Assembly (NCBI GenBank): GCA_030694465.1
Contig: JAUXYJ010000023.1
Span: forward strand, 434,001 to 498,000
Direction: 5' to 3'
Length of the DNA stretch: 64,000 nucleotides
Source: Deltaproteobacteria bacterium
GTDB lineage: Bacteria; Myxococcota_A; Polyangia; Polyangiales; Ga0077539
Shown: in pieces, positions 17,561 through 25,985 of the stretch
How positions within the stretch are numbered: position 1 is the first letter of the stretch
Layout: each line of letters starts with the position of its first letter
Position numbers and translations under genes: made by a program
Notes under the pieces: model-generated
What the model saw: the letters and a program-made list of their open reading frames with translations, nothing else
What the model was told of the DNA's origin: nothing
Database searches by the model: none

Positions 17561-19035
17561 GGTTGCCACTCCGGTGCGATCAGACGCCTTCGACCATCTC
17601 GCGCGATTCGACTAGGCGACTCGGGCAAATCGCCTGGCCGAATGCGATCCCATCGCTGACACGTGACCTCTTTGTGATGCTGGTCGAGCGCTTCACAGTA
17701 GTTCGTAAACTTGCACCGACGGACCTCTGCGCCGCGCCCAAGCCGCGCTTTCTCAAACCAGTCCGGGTCGGCGAGGGTCTGTCTCGCGGACGCTGCAAAG
17801 TCACAGTCTCCGTCTCGCAGGGCACGCTCTGCGATCGCAAATCCATGAATCCCGCCGGCTGCGACGACGGGCGTATCGAGACCTGCGCTGCGAATTCGCT
17901 CACGAATCTCTCGTGCGAGCGCAAGGTTGCGGCCAAACGGGCCACGCGCGTCCGAGCGAACCGTGGGCATGCACTCGTGACCGCTGGGGCCGGTGTACGG
18001 GTACGCCGCGTGTCCGACCTTGGGCTGCGCCGCGTCGTCAAACTTGCCGCCCTTGGACACGCTCACAAAGTGCAACCCATCGTGGGCGAGCTGTAGTGCG
18101 AAAAATGCTGCATCTTCGCAGGTGGATCCGCCCTCGATGGACTCGTCTCCGAGCAAGCGACAGCCCACGACAAACGACGGCGACACGCGCTCGCACACGG
18201 CCCGTACGACTTCACGTGGCAAGCGCGCGCGTCCCTCGAGCGTGCCTCCGTAGCCATCGTCACGTTGGTTGGTCGCCGACAAAAAAGAGGCCATGGTGTA
18301 AGCGTGCGCGTAGTGGAGCTCGACGCCGTCAAAGCCTGCTTTTTCAGCGCGCAATGCTGCCTCGGCGAAGAGCGTTGGCAGCACCTGCGGGAGCGTGCGG
18401 ATGTGCTCGAGGTGCGTGTCGGTCACGCGCTCACGGTGGCCATGCGTCAGGGACTCAAGCGCGCGGGGGTCCAGCACGCGTGAGAGCACGCTGTCGTCGA
18501 GCGCGATCAACCGCTCGCGGACCTGGCTCTCGGACGCGCGCGTCCAGCGAGGGTCACCGAGAAGCGCTGAGAGTTTTTCTCTCAATTCGCTGGTGATTTC
18601 GAGAAATCGTCGGAGGTATTTCTCTCGATCAGGGCGTCGTTTGATGGCCAAAAAATCAATGAGCTGGATCAACACCAGCGTCTGCCCTTCAGAGGCCTGG
18701 CGCACCGCATCGACGACCTGGCGCAGACCATCGAGGTAGCGGTCGTGACCGATGCGCAACAGCGGTCCAGACGCGACGTCTCGGATGCCGGTGGCTTCGA
18801 GGACAAGAACACCTGGTTTTCCGCTGGCAAATCGTGCGTACCAGTCGATCACCGCGGGAGAGACAAAGCCCTCTTCGGTCGCGCGCCACGGCACCATCGC
18901 GGGCACCCATGTTCGGCGCAAGCTTGTGCGTGGACCCAGCACGCGAGGCGAGAACAAGAGGCTCTCTGCCGCTTGCGCTTGCGTGGGCCACGCTTCGTCA
19001 GGGACCGCGTGCACGATGGGCAGTGACCGGGACAC
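17557..19035 (-). CDS. Old Yellow Enzyme family NADH:flavin oxidoreductase
   Basis: 492 residues from a GTG at 19035. The N-terminal half of the FMN-binding TIM barrel starts RVLGPRTSLRRTWVPAM. The family signature FDGVELHYAHAYTMASFLS followed by N.RDDGYGG lies in mid-protein. A late VVAAGGIHG and DCDFAASARQTLADPDW form the phosphate-binding end. An extension of about 60 residues holds RRCKFTNYC..LDQHHKEVTC, similar to the position of the Fe-S Cys motif in 2,4-dienoyl-CoA reductase-like members but with changed spacing. An insert of about 50 residues (REKLSALLGDPRWTRAS...) is longer than usual. It probably reduces an activated alkene; substrate unknown. Confidence 0.85.
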   Translation of the reverse strand: MSRSLPIVHAVPDEAWPTQAQAAESLLFSPRVLGPRTSLRRTWVPAMVPWRATEEGFVSPAVIDWYARFASGKPGVLVLEATGIRDVASGPLLRIGHDRYLDGLRQVVDAVRQASEGQTLVLIQLIDFLAIKRRPDREKYLRRFLEITSELREKLSALLGDPRWTRASESQVRERLIALDDSVLSRVLDPRALESLTHGHRERVTDTHLEHIRTLPQVLPTLFAEAALRAEKAGFDGVELHYAHAYTMASFLSATNQRDDGYGGTLEGRARLPREVVRAVCERVSPSFVVGCRLLGDESIEGGSTCEDAAFFALQLAHDGLHFVSVSKGGKFDDAAQPKVGHAAYPYTGPSGHECMPTVRSDARGPFGRNLALAREIRERIRSAGLDTPVVAAGGIHGFAIAERALRDGDCDFAASARQTLADPDWFEKARLGRGAEVRRCKFTNYCEALDQHHKEVTCQRWDRIRPGDLPESPSRIARDGRRRLIAPEWQP

Positions 19036-19108
19036 CGAAGTGCCTATATCACCACCCCGGCGAGCGCACGAAACACTCTGACGGATCTTTCACCCCACCC
19101 GAGCGCGC

Positions 19109-20233
19109 TCAGCGCATCACAATAAAGCTGCCCGAGAACGTGCCGAAGTTCGACGTGGTCACGCCGCCGCGCGACGAGCCACGGTAGCGGGGATAGCCTC
19201 GCGAGATCAGCACGGTAAACGCGCCGCCCTGCGCCTGTGTGATCCGGCCCGCGTGGACGGCTGCGGTGCACATCGACGAGTCATCGGTGTAGGGCCCGCT
19301 GCCCCAGACCGTGCCAGTCGCTCCACCGGGCGGGCAGAACACGCGGTGGGTCGACCCGTTGGCTCCCCGCCATGCGGTCGCGGTCTGCGCCCACGTGATG
19401 CCCTCTGCGCCATCGGGCGCAGCGACTTCGGGCGGGACCGTAGGCGTAAACGCAAAGCTGCCCGGGTAGGTCGCGTAGTTGCGTGAGGTCACGCCGTTGG
19501 CCACGCTGCCTTGGTAGCTCGAGCGCCCAGGATGCACGAAGACTGTCACTGCGCCGCCTGCCATGGGGTTGATCATCCCTGAGTGCGTGGCTGCCGAGCA
19601 GATAGACGAATCGTCTGTAAAAACGCCGGTTCCCCAGACCGAGCCCAGCGTGCCATTGGGCGGACACTGGTGCACAAAGCTCGTGCCAATCTGACCTCGA
19701 TGCGATGTGACGTTGGCCGTCCAGGGGTTGGCCACATTGATCTGGACGCCACCGACGTTTACGCCATTGCCGTTAAAGTTCACGTTGGGCACGGGGATGG
19801 CCATGAGGCCGGGCGCAGGGCCACCCACGATCGTGAAGCTCCCCGGAAATCCTGCGAAATTTCGTGAGGTGACCTGATTGCGGATGGTCCCGTTGAAGGC
19901 AGGCATGCCGGGGCCGATCTGGATCTGTACGACGCCGCCTGCTGGGGTCATCCGGCCCGAGTGCGCAGCGGCGGTACAGATCGACGAGTCGTCGGTGTAG
20001 ATGTCGGTTCCCCAGACCGAGCCCGTGGGCGCGCCAGGAGGACACGCGAATGCGTGGACCGTGCCAATTTGCCCGCGAAGTTGCCGCGCATTGTTGGTCC
20101 ACTGGATGTCCGTTGCTTCCACCGTGGGGGTGACACGGCTTTTTTTGCAGCCAGGAGCCATCGCCAGCAACGAGACTCCAGCGAGGGTCACGAAGATGCG
20201 AAGAGCGGGCGAAGAGGGAGCGCGTGCGGTCAT
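19109..20233 (-). CDS. Lipoprotein with three tandem LCCL domains
   Basis: 374 residues from ATG 20233. The signal peptide ends LLAMAPGC, a lipobox. Three repeats of about 95 residues follow (about 43-136, 166-258, 277-374). Each has RGQIGT or RGANGS, a Cys-Pro-Pro, GSVWGT.iYTDDSSIC, AA.H.G, a GG turn and a final 'TSRNFAGFPGSF' strand. These are the hallmarks of the LCCL fold named after Limulus factor C, Coch-5b2 and Lgl1. Each domain keeps two Cys. LCCL domains bind lipids or LPS in eukaryotes; here a surface binding role is inferred. It is divergent from the acyl-CoA dehydrogenase gene. Confidence 0.85.
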   Translation of the reverse strand: MTARAPSSPALRIFVTLAGVSLLAMAPGCKKSRVTPTVEATDIQWTNNARQLRGQIGTVHAFACPPGAPTGSVWGTDIYTDDSSICTAAAHSGRMTPAGGVVQIQIGPGMPAFNGTIRNQVTSRNFAGFPGSFTIVGGPAPGLMAIPVPNVNFNGNGVNVGGVQINVANPWTANVTSHRGQIGTSFVHQCPPNGTLGSVWGTGVFTDDSSICSAATHSGMINPMAGGAVTVFVHPGRSSYQGSVANGVTSRNYATYPGSFAFTPTVPPEVAAPDGAEGITWAQTATAWRGANGSTHRVFCPPGGATGTVWGSGPYTDDSSMCTAAVHAGRITQAQGGAFTVLISRGYPRYRGSSRGGVTTSNFGTFSGSFIVMR

Positions 20234-20512
20234 GACAGTCAGGATCCTTTCAGTGATCGGCAGCTTCGTATGCGCTGCAAATTCTGGTAGCGATGAAGTT
20301 AGAAGCGATAAGCAACTAACTATCAGTGGTGCCAACGGAGACCCCTGTCTCGTCGCAGTCTGACAGGCAACGACACGAATCTCGTAGCACCCTCGAAACG
20401 CGTGAAGCTTCTCACACAACCTACAAAAACCGGCAAATGTATTAGAATAATTCCGCACATTTTGCAGATCAGAATGCGTTTCTGTTTCTTCTTACTTCTC
20501 TGAACAAGTCCG
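20234..20512. promoter_or_regulatory. AT-richer divergent intergenic region
   Basis: This is the 279-bp gap between the LCCL lipoprotein and the acyl-CoA dehydrogenase starts. The right half (about 20400-20500) is clearly richer in A/T than its surroundings (for example ATGTATTAGAATAATTCC), which fits a promoter region for the dehydrogenase. I cannot assign a sigma factor or operator. No ORF in it is convincing. Confidence 0.4.
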
Positions 20513-22315
20513 ATGACGCCCCTCACGCGAGGCCCATCATCAGAGCCGCCGACGGGGGATCACGGTGGTAGTATCTCTCAGAGATTGTTGGATATGGCCG
20601 ATGCACAGTCGCTACTAAAGTCGCTCTTTTACGGGGTCATTCCCGAGTCCATGTTGTTTCCGTACCCGGAGATTTCACGAGAAGAGCGCGAGCACACTTC
20701 GCTGCTCATCGAGAGCACGAGGCGGTATTTTTCAGAGCGAGTCGACAGCGCCAAGATTGATCGGGAGGCCTCGTTAGGTCCCGAAATCCGCGAAGGGATC
20801 GCGCGCCTCGGGCTCTTTGGGCTGAGAGTCCCCGCGCGCTTTGGCGGTCGCGGGCTCTCGGCCATGAGCTACGCGCGCGTCCTCGAAGAGCTCGCGCTGA
20901 TGGACGCGTCCATCGCCCTGACCGTGGGCGCGCACGGCACATTGGGCCTTGGCGCGCTCGTGCTCTACGGGAGCGAGGCCCAACAGCGCAAATACCTCCC
21001 TCGCCTTGCCTCGGGCGAGTGCATCGCGAGCTTCGCGCTCACAGAGCCTGGCGCGGGCTCGGACGCCGGCGGGATCACCACGCAAGCCAGAGTCGTAGGC
21101 GACGGTCTGACCGTGCAAATTGATGGCGAAAAGTGCTGGATCGCCAACGCTCCGAGCGCACAATTTTTCACGGTCTTTGCGCGCACCACGGGCGACGACG
21201 ACCTGAGGCCGCGGTTGACCGCGTACTTTGTCGAGCGTGGCCGCGGAGTCCAAACGCTCCCCGCAGAACCCACGCTGGGTGTGCGCGGACTCGAGCTCGG
21301 GGGCATCCGATTTGACGGCGCACGCGTCGCGACCGACGACGTCCTCGGGGAGGTAGGCAAGGGCCACCGCGTGGCAGTCCAGGTGCTTAACGACGCACGG
21401 ATTACCCTCGCCGCGGGGTGCGTCGGGAGCTGCAAGCGGCTGATCAAGCTCAGCACCGAACGCGTGGGAAAACGCAGGGCATTCGGGCGCACCATCGGTG
21501 AATTCGGCCTGATCAAAGACAAGATCGCGCGCATGATGACCGACACGTTTGCGCTCGAGTCCATGACCTATCTCACCGCGGGGCTGGCCGACGGTCGCGG
21601 CACCGACTACGCCGTCGAGAGCGCGATTTGCAAGGTCTTTGGCAGCGAGACGCTCTGGCGCGTGGCGCACGAGTCCATGCAGATCGCTGGCGGAGCTGGC
21701 TTTATCCAGAAGCAACCCTGGGAGCGGCTGCTCCGTGACGCTCGGGCGACGCTCGTGTTTGAAGGGACCAACGAGATCTTGCGTGCGTTTATCGCGCTCG
21801 CGGGCATGCAAGGCCCCGGACAAAAGATCGCGGACGTGGGCAGAGCCATGCGCGAACCGATCAAGGGCTTTGGCTTGTTGAGTGACTTCGCGATCCAGAA
21901 AGCGCGCAGCGCGCTGGGCCGAGATCGCATTGAGAAAGCCCACCCGCTGTTGCGCCGTGAGGTCGTGCTGCTTGAGCAGGCGACCGAGCAATTTTCAAGG
22001 CAGATCGACAAGGTCTTGCGACGACACGGCACCGAGATCGCAGAGATGCAGTACACCCAGCGACGGGTGGCAGACATCGCGATCGACCTGTTTGGCCTCG
22101 CGGCGACCATCTCGCGATCGACCCGCGCGATCGAAAAGAAGGGTGAAGAGGGCTCGCGGCGCGAACTTGAGCTCACCACCGCGTTCGCCAACGGCGCCGA
22201 AAAGCGTATCCGCAGCAACGTCGCGAGCATCGACGAGAACGACGATGAGCTGCTCAAGGGCATCGCCACACGCACCTACGGCGACAACGGGTACCCTTTT
22301 GACGCGGTGCTATAA
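20513..22315 (+). CDS. Very-long-chain-type acyl-CoA dehydrogenase
   Basis: 600 residues, which matches the long VLCAD/ACAD9-type family rather than the 380-residue short type. LTEPGAGSDAGG and WIANAP are the FAD/substrate-binding core. RVAFGRTIGEF-like KRRAFGRTIGEFGLIKDKIARM and QIAGGAGF lead to VFEGTNEILRAFIAL, which carries the Glu that acts as catalytic base in VLCAD. A C-terminal helical extension of about 180 residues follows. It oxidises acyl-CoA to 2-enoyl-CoA in beta-oxidation, probably at the membrane. The start is taken at ATG 20513; ATG 20594 (MADAQSL) is an alternative that better fits family length. Confidence 0.88.
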   Translation: MTPLTRGPSSEPPTGDHGGSISQRLLDMADAQSLLKSLFYGVIPESMLFPYPEISREEREHTSLLIESTRRYFSERVDSAKIDREASLGPEIREGIARLGLFGLRVPARFGGRGLSAMSYARVLEELALMDASIALTVGAHGTLGLGALVLYGSEAQQRKYLPRLASGECIASFALTEPGAGSDAGGITTQARVVGDGLTVQIDGEKCWIANAPSAQFFTVFARTTGDDDLRPRLTAYFVERGRGVQTLPAEPTLGVRGLELGGIRFDGARVATDDVLGEVGKGHRVAVQVLNDARITLAAGCVGSCKRLIKLSTERVGKRRAFGRTIGEFGLIKDKIARMMTDTFALESMTYLTAGLADGRGTDYAVESAICKVFGSETLWRVAHESMQIAGGAGFIQKQPWERLLRDARATLVFEGTNEILRAFIALAGMQGPGQKIADVGRAMREPIKGFGLLSDFAIQKARSALGRDRIEKAHPLLRREVVLLEQATEQFSRQIDKVLRRHGTEIAEMQYTQRRVADIAIDLFGLAATISRSTRAIEKKGEEGSRRELELTTAFANGAEKRIRSNVASIDENDDELLKGIATRTYGDNGYPFDAVL

Positions 22316-22325
22316 ATCCCTGAGA

Positions 22326-22919
22326 TTATCCTCGTAGAGTGTCCGCGACATGGTCAAGCACGCGCCGGTCGTGGAGCATCCAGCGGTGTAACTTCACGGG
22401 GACCACGAGCTCGCTCTTGGCCTCGGGCAAGTGACTTGAGCGGGCCGGGACGATCATCAGGTCGAAGGGCGTCCAGACCGTGTGCAGCTCCACCTGATCC
22501 CACGGCGAAGGGTGCTCGCGAAGTGCGCGCAAAAACGCAGAGTTGGGGCGCATCTGTCGCAGCCCTGCGCGAGGCAGCGCGAGCGCCGTGAGCGTGCCGT
22601 GGTGAGGCCCCGAGATCGACACAAACCTGCGGACGCTCTCGCGCCCGTAGTGATGGACAAAATAGCGTGACGTGAGCGCGCCCATCGAGAAGCCCACCAG
22701 GTCGAGTGACGTGCACGAGAACTGCGCGAGGACTCGCGAGACCTGGTCACGCACCTGCACCGCCAGTGTCTCGATCGTGGCGCTCCCGTCGTTGGGACAC
22801 AGGTCGATCGCGATTACACGATCCCCTGCAAATCCCCTGGCGACTAACGCTTCGCGTAGGGGCGCGATCCGCTCGGACGAGTCCCAAATTCCGTGCACAA
22901 GCACGACCGGTGGATGCAT
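22326..22919 (-). CDS. Alpha/beta hydrolase, lipase-like
   Basis: 197 residues from ATG 22919. A TTG at 22940 overlapping the upstream stop would give a coupled start and seven extra residues. VVLVHGIWDSS is the oxyanion-hole strand, VGFSMGALTSRYF holds the nucleophile Ser elbow, and SISGPHHGT is typical of PGAP1/triacylglycerol lipase-like members. The acid is probably the Asp in TPFDLMIVP, and the His lies near LHRWMLHDR. There is no signal peptide. It is last in a three-gene operon with an OmpA protein and a Cys-rich lipoprotein. Substrate unknown, likely a lipid ester. Confidence 0.8.
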   Translation of the reverse strand: MHPPVVLVHGIWDSSERIAPLREALVARGFAGDRVIAIDLCPNDGSATIETLAVQVRDQVSRVLAQFSCTSLDLVGFSMGALTSRYFVHHYGRESVRRFVSISGPHHGTLTALALPRAGLRQMRPNSAFLRALREHPSPWDQVELHTVWTPFDLMIVPARSSHLPEAKSELVVPVKLHRWMLHDRRVLDHVADTLRG

Positions 22920-22936
22920 CACGTGGGCAGCGTAGT

Positions 22937-24154
22937 TCAAGGGAGCACGGCGCGGTGCAAGATCATCGGGCGGGTGACATCGTTGGCGTCGGCAAACACT
23001 GCGTACGACAAAGCCCCTTGGTAGCGAACCATGTTGCGGCTGCCTCGGTACAACACGTCTACGCCGCTCGCGACGGCGTCTCCTGCCGCACGCGAGAGCA
23101 GCTGCACCGTCGCGTCATCGGCGTCTTCGGCCGAGTCGATGGGCAAGAGCGTGGTCGCGCGCGAGATCATCCATGTGCCATGGGTCGGGTTGGCGCCATC
23201 CATGAGAATCACTGTCCCCCCTGCGCGGGTAAACGAGGTGATCGGAGAGGCCCACGCCAGCGCGATGGTGCTCATTTGTGCGGGCGTCGCGTTGGGTTGG
23301 TCGTAGACAATCAACGCGTCGACGGCGTCGATCGTGAGGTCACGAGAGAGCGTGCTCTCGTCGGCCAGCACGGTCCGACGCAGGCGCATCCCAAACGCGC
23401 GGTCGACCAAGGACTGCACGCGCGTGACCACTGGCGGATCAGAATACCGCGAGAAAACCAGCGCGCGGATGAGCCCACGCGAAGCGAGGGCGACGGCGTT
23501 TTCGAGCGTGAGGTCTTGAGGCGTACGCGAGGACGCATAGTCTCCGCCGAGCTGGACGATGTGCCCAGCGCGCGCGCTACGACAGCGGCCGCCATTGCAG
23601 ATTCCGCTCGGACACACGACGCCACACATGCCGCAGTGGTTGGGGTCTGTGTTGGGATCGACGCAAAAACCATCGCACTCGACCAACGGCGCGAGGCATC
23701 GCGGGGTGCATGTGCCCAGCACACAAAACTCGCCCATCGCGCAGCTGCGACCACAGATTCCACAGTGCAAAACATCTGACGAAATAGACACACAGGTGCC
23801 TTCGCACACCTGCTGTGGTGGCGTGCAGCCGGCCTCGGGGACGTCTCCGCGCTGAACATCGTCTGCGTCCGTGGGCAAAGCGGCGACGTCGCCGGAATCA
23901 TCCACGCGTCCAGCGTCGCCAGAGTCCCCACCATCCATCGCGACAACTACGGCGCCATCCCCGTCGAGCTGGGCGTGGTCATTGGCGGCATCCGAGGCGT
24001 CCGACCGTGTCCCATCTGCGAGGCTCGCGTCGCGACGAACGCAGCGAAAATCCACGGTCTGTTCGTACTCAGGGAGGCAGCGACCTCCGACGAGCGGGCT
24101 CGTGCACGCGTGCAGGGCCGCGAGCGCGGCGAGGAAAAACCACTGGGACTTCAT
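22937..24154 (-). CDS. Cys-rich lipoprotein with Asp-rich linker
   Basis: 405 residues. The signal peptide LAALAALHAC is a lipobox. An Asp/Ala/Gly-rich linker of about 70 residues is followed by a Cys-rich block: VCEGTCVSISSDVLHCGICGRSC, then CDGFCVDPNTDPNHCGMCGVVC, two copies of a 'C..GxC....D..HCG.CG..C' module seen in many Polyangia lipoproteins. The C-terminal 220 residues form an alpha/beta domain (LIRALVFSRYSD, GGTVILMDGANP) that resembles a ThuA/GATase-like fold; this is tentative. The start overlaps the OmpA gene stop by four bases. A degenerate dispersed palindrome lies in the linker at 23878-23897. Confidence 0.75.
   Translation of the reverse strand: MKSQWFFLAALAALHACTSPLVGGRCLPEYEQTVDFRCVRRDASLADGTRSDASDAANDHAQLDGDGAVVVAMDGGDSGDAGRVDDSGDVAALPTDADDVQRGDVPEAGCTPPQQVCEGTCVSISSDVLHCGICGRSCAMGEFCVLGTCTPRCLAPLVECDGFCVDPNTDPNHCGMCGVVCPSGICNGGRCRSARAGHIVQLGGDYASSRTPQDLTLENAVALASRGLIRALVFSRYSDPPVVTRVQSLVDRAFGMRLRRTVLADESTLSRDLTIDAVDALIVYDQPNATPAQMSTIALAWASPITSFTRAGGTVILMDGANPTHGTWMISRATTLLPIDSAEDADDATVQLLSRAAGDAVASGVDVLYRGSRNMVRYQGALSYAVFADANDVTRPMILHRAVLP
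23878..23897. repeat. Dispersed palindrome, degenerate copy
   Basis: The 15-base core CGGCGACGTCGCCGG (23881-23895) is intact, and the flanks differ from the consensus at four positions (16/20). It lies inside the Asp-rich linker of the Cys-rich lipoprotein and reads SGDVAALP on the coding strand. Confidence 0.55.
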
Positions 24155-25452
24155 GGACGCACCTCGGGGACTGGCACCTGCTCGTAGCCACGACGCGAAA
24201 ACACTCGGCCAGGCGTACGGCGGCCGTCTAAGACAAACTGCACACGGCGATTGAGCGCGCGCTCCCAGTAGTCATTTCCCTCGGTGATGGGCGTCTGTTG
24301 GCCGTAGCCATAGGGCCGCATGCGAGAGCGTTCGATGCCGAGCGCGACGAGCGCGTCGATCACGGTGCGTGCCCGAAGCCAAGAGAGACGGTCGTTGTAG
24401 TGCGCGTCTCCGAGAGAGTCCGCGTGGCCCTCGACATAGATCACGGCGAACTCTGGGTGCGTCCGAAGGATCAGCGCGATCGCCGAGATCACCGGCCGTG
24501 ACTCACGCGTTAGCCTCACGGAGTTAAAGAAAAATCGCAGTGAATCCGCGTAGTCAACCCGTCCGTCGTGCACCCGCGCGAGCGACTCGTCGGGGCAGCC
24601 GTCTTCGTCGTCGATCCCGTTGATCACTTCGGCCGCGTTGGGGCATCGGTCGCGGGTGTCCTCGATGTTGTCGTGGTCGTTGTCAGGGTCCGGGCAGCCG
24701 TCTTGGTCTTCGAAGCCGTCGCGATCTTCGGCTTCGTTTACGCAGTGATCAAGAGTGTCGCCGATGCCGTCGCCGTCGCGATCGCTGTCGGGGCACCCGT
24801 CGCGGTCAAGGTCCTGCGCGACGGTGTGCGCAAACTCGGGGCAGCGCCTAGGTTCTTCGACCCTCGGCGGGGGCGCAGGCGTGCGTGGCGCACTGGGTCG
24901 CACAAACGTACGGCTGAGCTCGACGCCGCCCTCGACCCACTGGGCGTCGCCGCGGAGCACCGACGGGACAAGGTCGAATTGGCGAAGGTAGCCAAGGTAG
25001 GCGCCGATGTTCCATGTGGCAATTCGCAGATCAAAACCGAACCGCGCGGCGATCGACGGAGCGACTCGCTCGCCCGTGACGCCTCCGCCCAGCGCGAGCT
25101 CGGCGAACGGCGAGAGGATCGCGTCTTGCGGCATGGGCTCAACCCGCGCGTGCGCTTCGATCCCAAGCCACCCTCCGGGCCCGCCAGGAGGCGCGACACC
25201 CTGGGGCAGCCCGGGAGCGCTTACGGTGCTCACCAAGGCCCCCACGAGGCCACCACCCACGACGAGCCACGATTGTGCAAAGAGCTCCCCGCTCGCCCCC
25301 AGCAACACCCCCGGACCGAACTGAACGGACTGGGGACTGGCGACCGGCGCGATCATTGCCACCCGCGCACGCGTCCTGTACTGGGCACTCGCGGCGCGAG
25401 GTGCCAGAGCACTTGCGATGATCAGGATCGCCGTAAACATCCCACCGCGCAT
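24151..25452 (-). CDS. OmpA-family protein with thrombospondin type 3 repeats
   Basis: 433 residues with a Sec signal (ILIIASALAPRAASAQ). A beta-barrel-like N-terminal domain (about 25-205) precedes Ca-binding TSP type 3 repeats (about 215-300: DLDRDGCPDSDRDGDGIGD, DQDGCPDPDNDHDNIED, DEDGCPDES). The C-terminal OmpA peptidoglycan-binding domain follows (VIYVEGHADSLGD, NDRLSWLRARTVIDAL, NRRVQFV). It anchors the outer membrane to peptidoglycan. First gene of the operon with the Cys-rich lipoprotein and lipase. A second in-frame ATG at 25440 is possible. Confidence 0.9.
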   Translation of the reverse strand: MRGGMFTAILIIASALAPRAASAQYRTRARVAMIAPVASPQSVQFGPGVLLGASGELFAQSWLVVGGGLVGALVSTVSAPGLPQGVAPPGGPGGWLGIEAHARVEPMPQDAILSPFAELALGGGVTGERVAPSIAARFGFDLRIATWNIGAYLGYLRQFDLVPSVLRGDAQWVEGGVELSRTFVRPSAPRTPAPPPRVEEPRRCPEFAHTVAQDLDRDGCPDSDRDGDGIGDTLDHCVNEAEDRDGFEDQDGCPDPDNDHDNIEDTRDRCPNAAEVINGIDDEDGCPDESLARVHDGRVDYADSLRFFFNSVRLTRESRPVISAIALILRTHPEFAVIYVEGHADSLGDAHYNDRLSWLRARTVIDALVALGIERSRMRPYGYGQQTPITEGNDYWERALNRRVQFVLDGRRTPGRVFSRRGYEQVPVPEVRP

Positions 25453-25500
25453 AGAAGCCAGTATGGTCTGAGCCGATCGGCGGCGTCTACCCTCGTTGCC

Positions 25501-25974
25501 ATGCGAGTCACTTTCGATCGGTCTGAGAGCCCCGCGATGAGAGCACCCAAGAGTCGATTTAGGTCTGCAAAATTAGCAGCGCTTTGCATTTTTATCGTGC
25601 ACTGCAAGCAGGGGCTCCCGGACGCACCGACCGAGTCCACCGTGAGCGAGTCGCCGTCGCCATTGCCTCCAGAGTCGCGTGCCCGGATGGTCTTTTCGTC
25701 CCGATGCGCGAGCTGTCACGGGAGCGAAGGGCGCGGAGATGGCGTCGCAGCCGCGGGGCTGCAACCACGCCCACGCAACTTCGCAGACCCCGCCTGGCAC
25801 GACCGCGCCAACGACGCGTACCTGCGCCGGGTCATCGTCGAGGGAGGCGCCGCCGTCGGACGCTCTGCGCTCATGCCCCCTGCGCCCGATTTGCGTGGGC
25901 AGCCGCTGGTTCTCGATGCGCTCGTGCAGCAGGTCCGCGTGATGATGCACGCAGCGCCCGCGCAGACGCACTAG
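25501..25974 (+). CDS. c-type cytochrome
   Basis: 157 residues from ATG 25501; ATG 25537 would give a shorter signal region. The hydrophobic AALCIFIVHC segment before Lys-Gln suggests membrane or lipoprotein export. A single haem-binding CASCHG motif is followed by GxxGRGDG and, late, SALMPPAP, whose Met is the likely sixth ligand. This is the size and layout of a monohaem class I cytochrome c. The electron partner is unknown. It is divergent from OmpA (48-bp gap) and lies 11 bp upstream of the DNA repair gene. Confidence 0.85.
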   Translation: MRVTFDRSESPAMRAPKSRFRSAKLAALCIFIVHCKQGLPDAPTESTVSESPSPLPPESRARMVFSSRCASCHGSEGRGDGVAAAGLQPRPRNFADPAWHDRANDAYLRRVIVEGGAAVGRSALMPPAPDLRGQPLVLDALVQQVRVMMHAAPAQTH

Positions 25975-25985
25975 ACTCGGACGCG

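Noticed and set aside
24568-25500. Long open frame on the plus strand opposite the OmpA gene
   Set aside because: It is antisense to a clear OmpA-TSP3 gene and its translation has no family features; only its 3' part, from 25501, is a real cytochrome gene.
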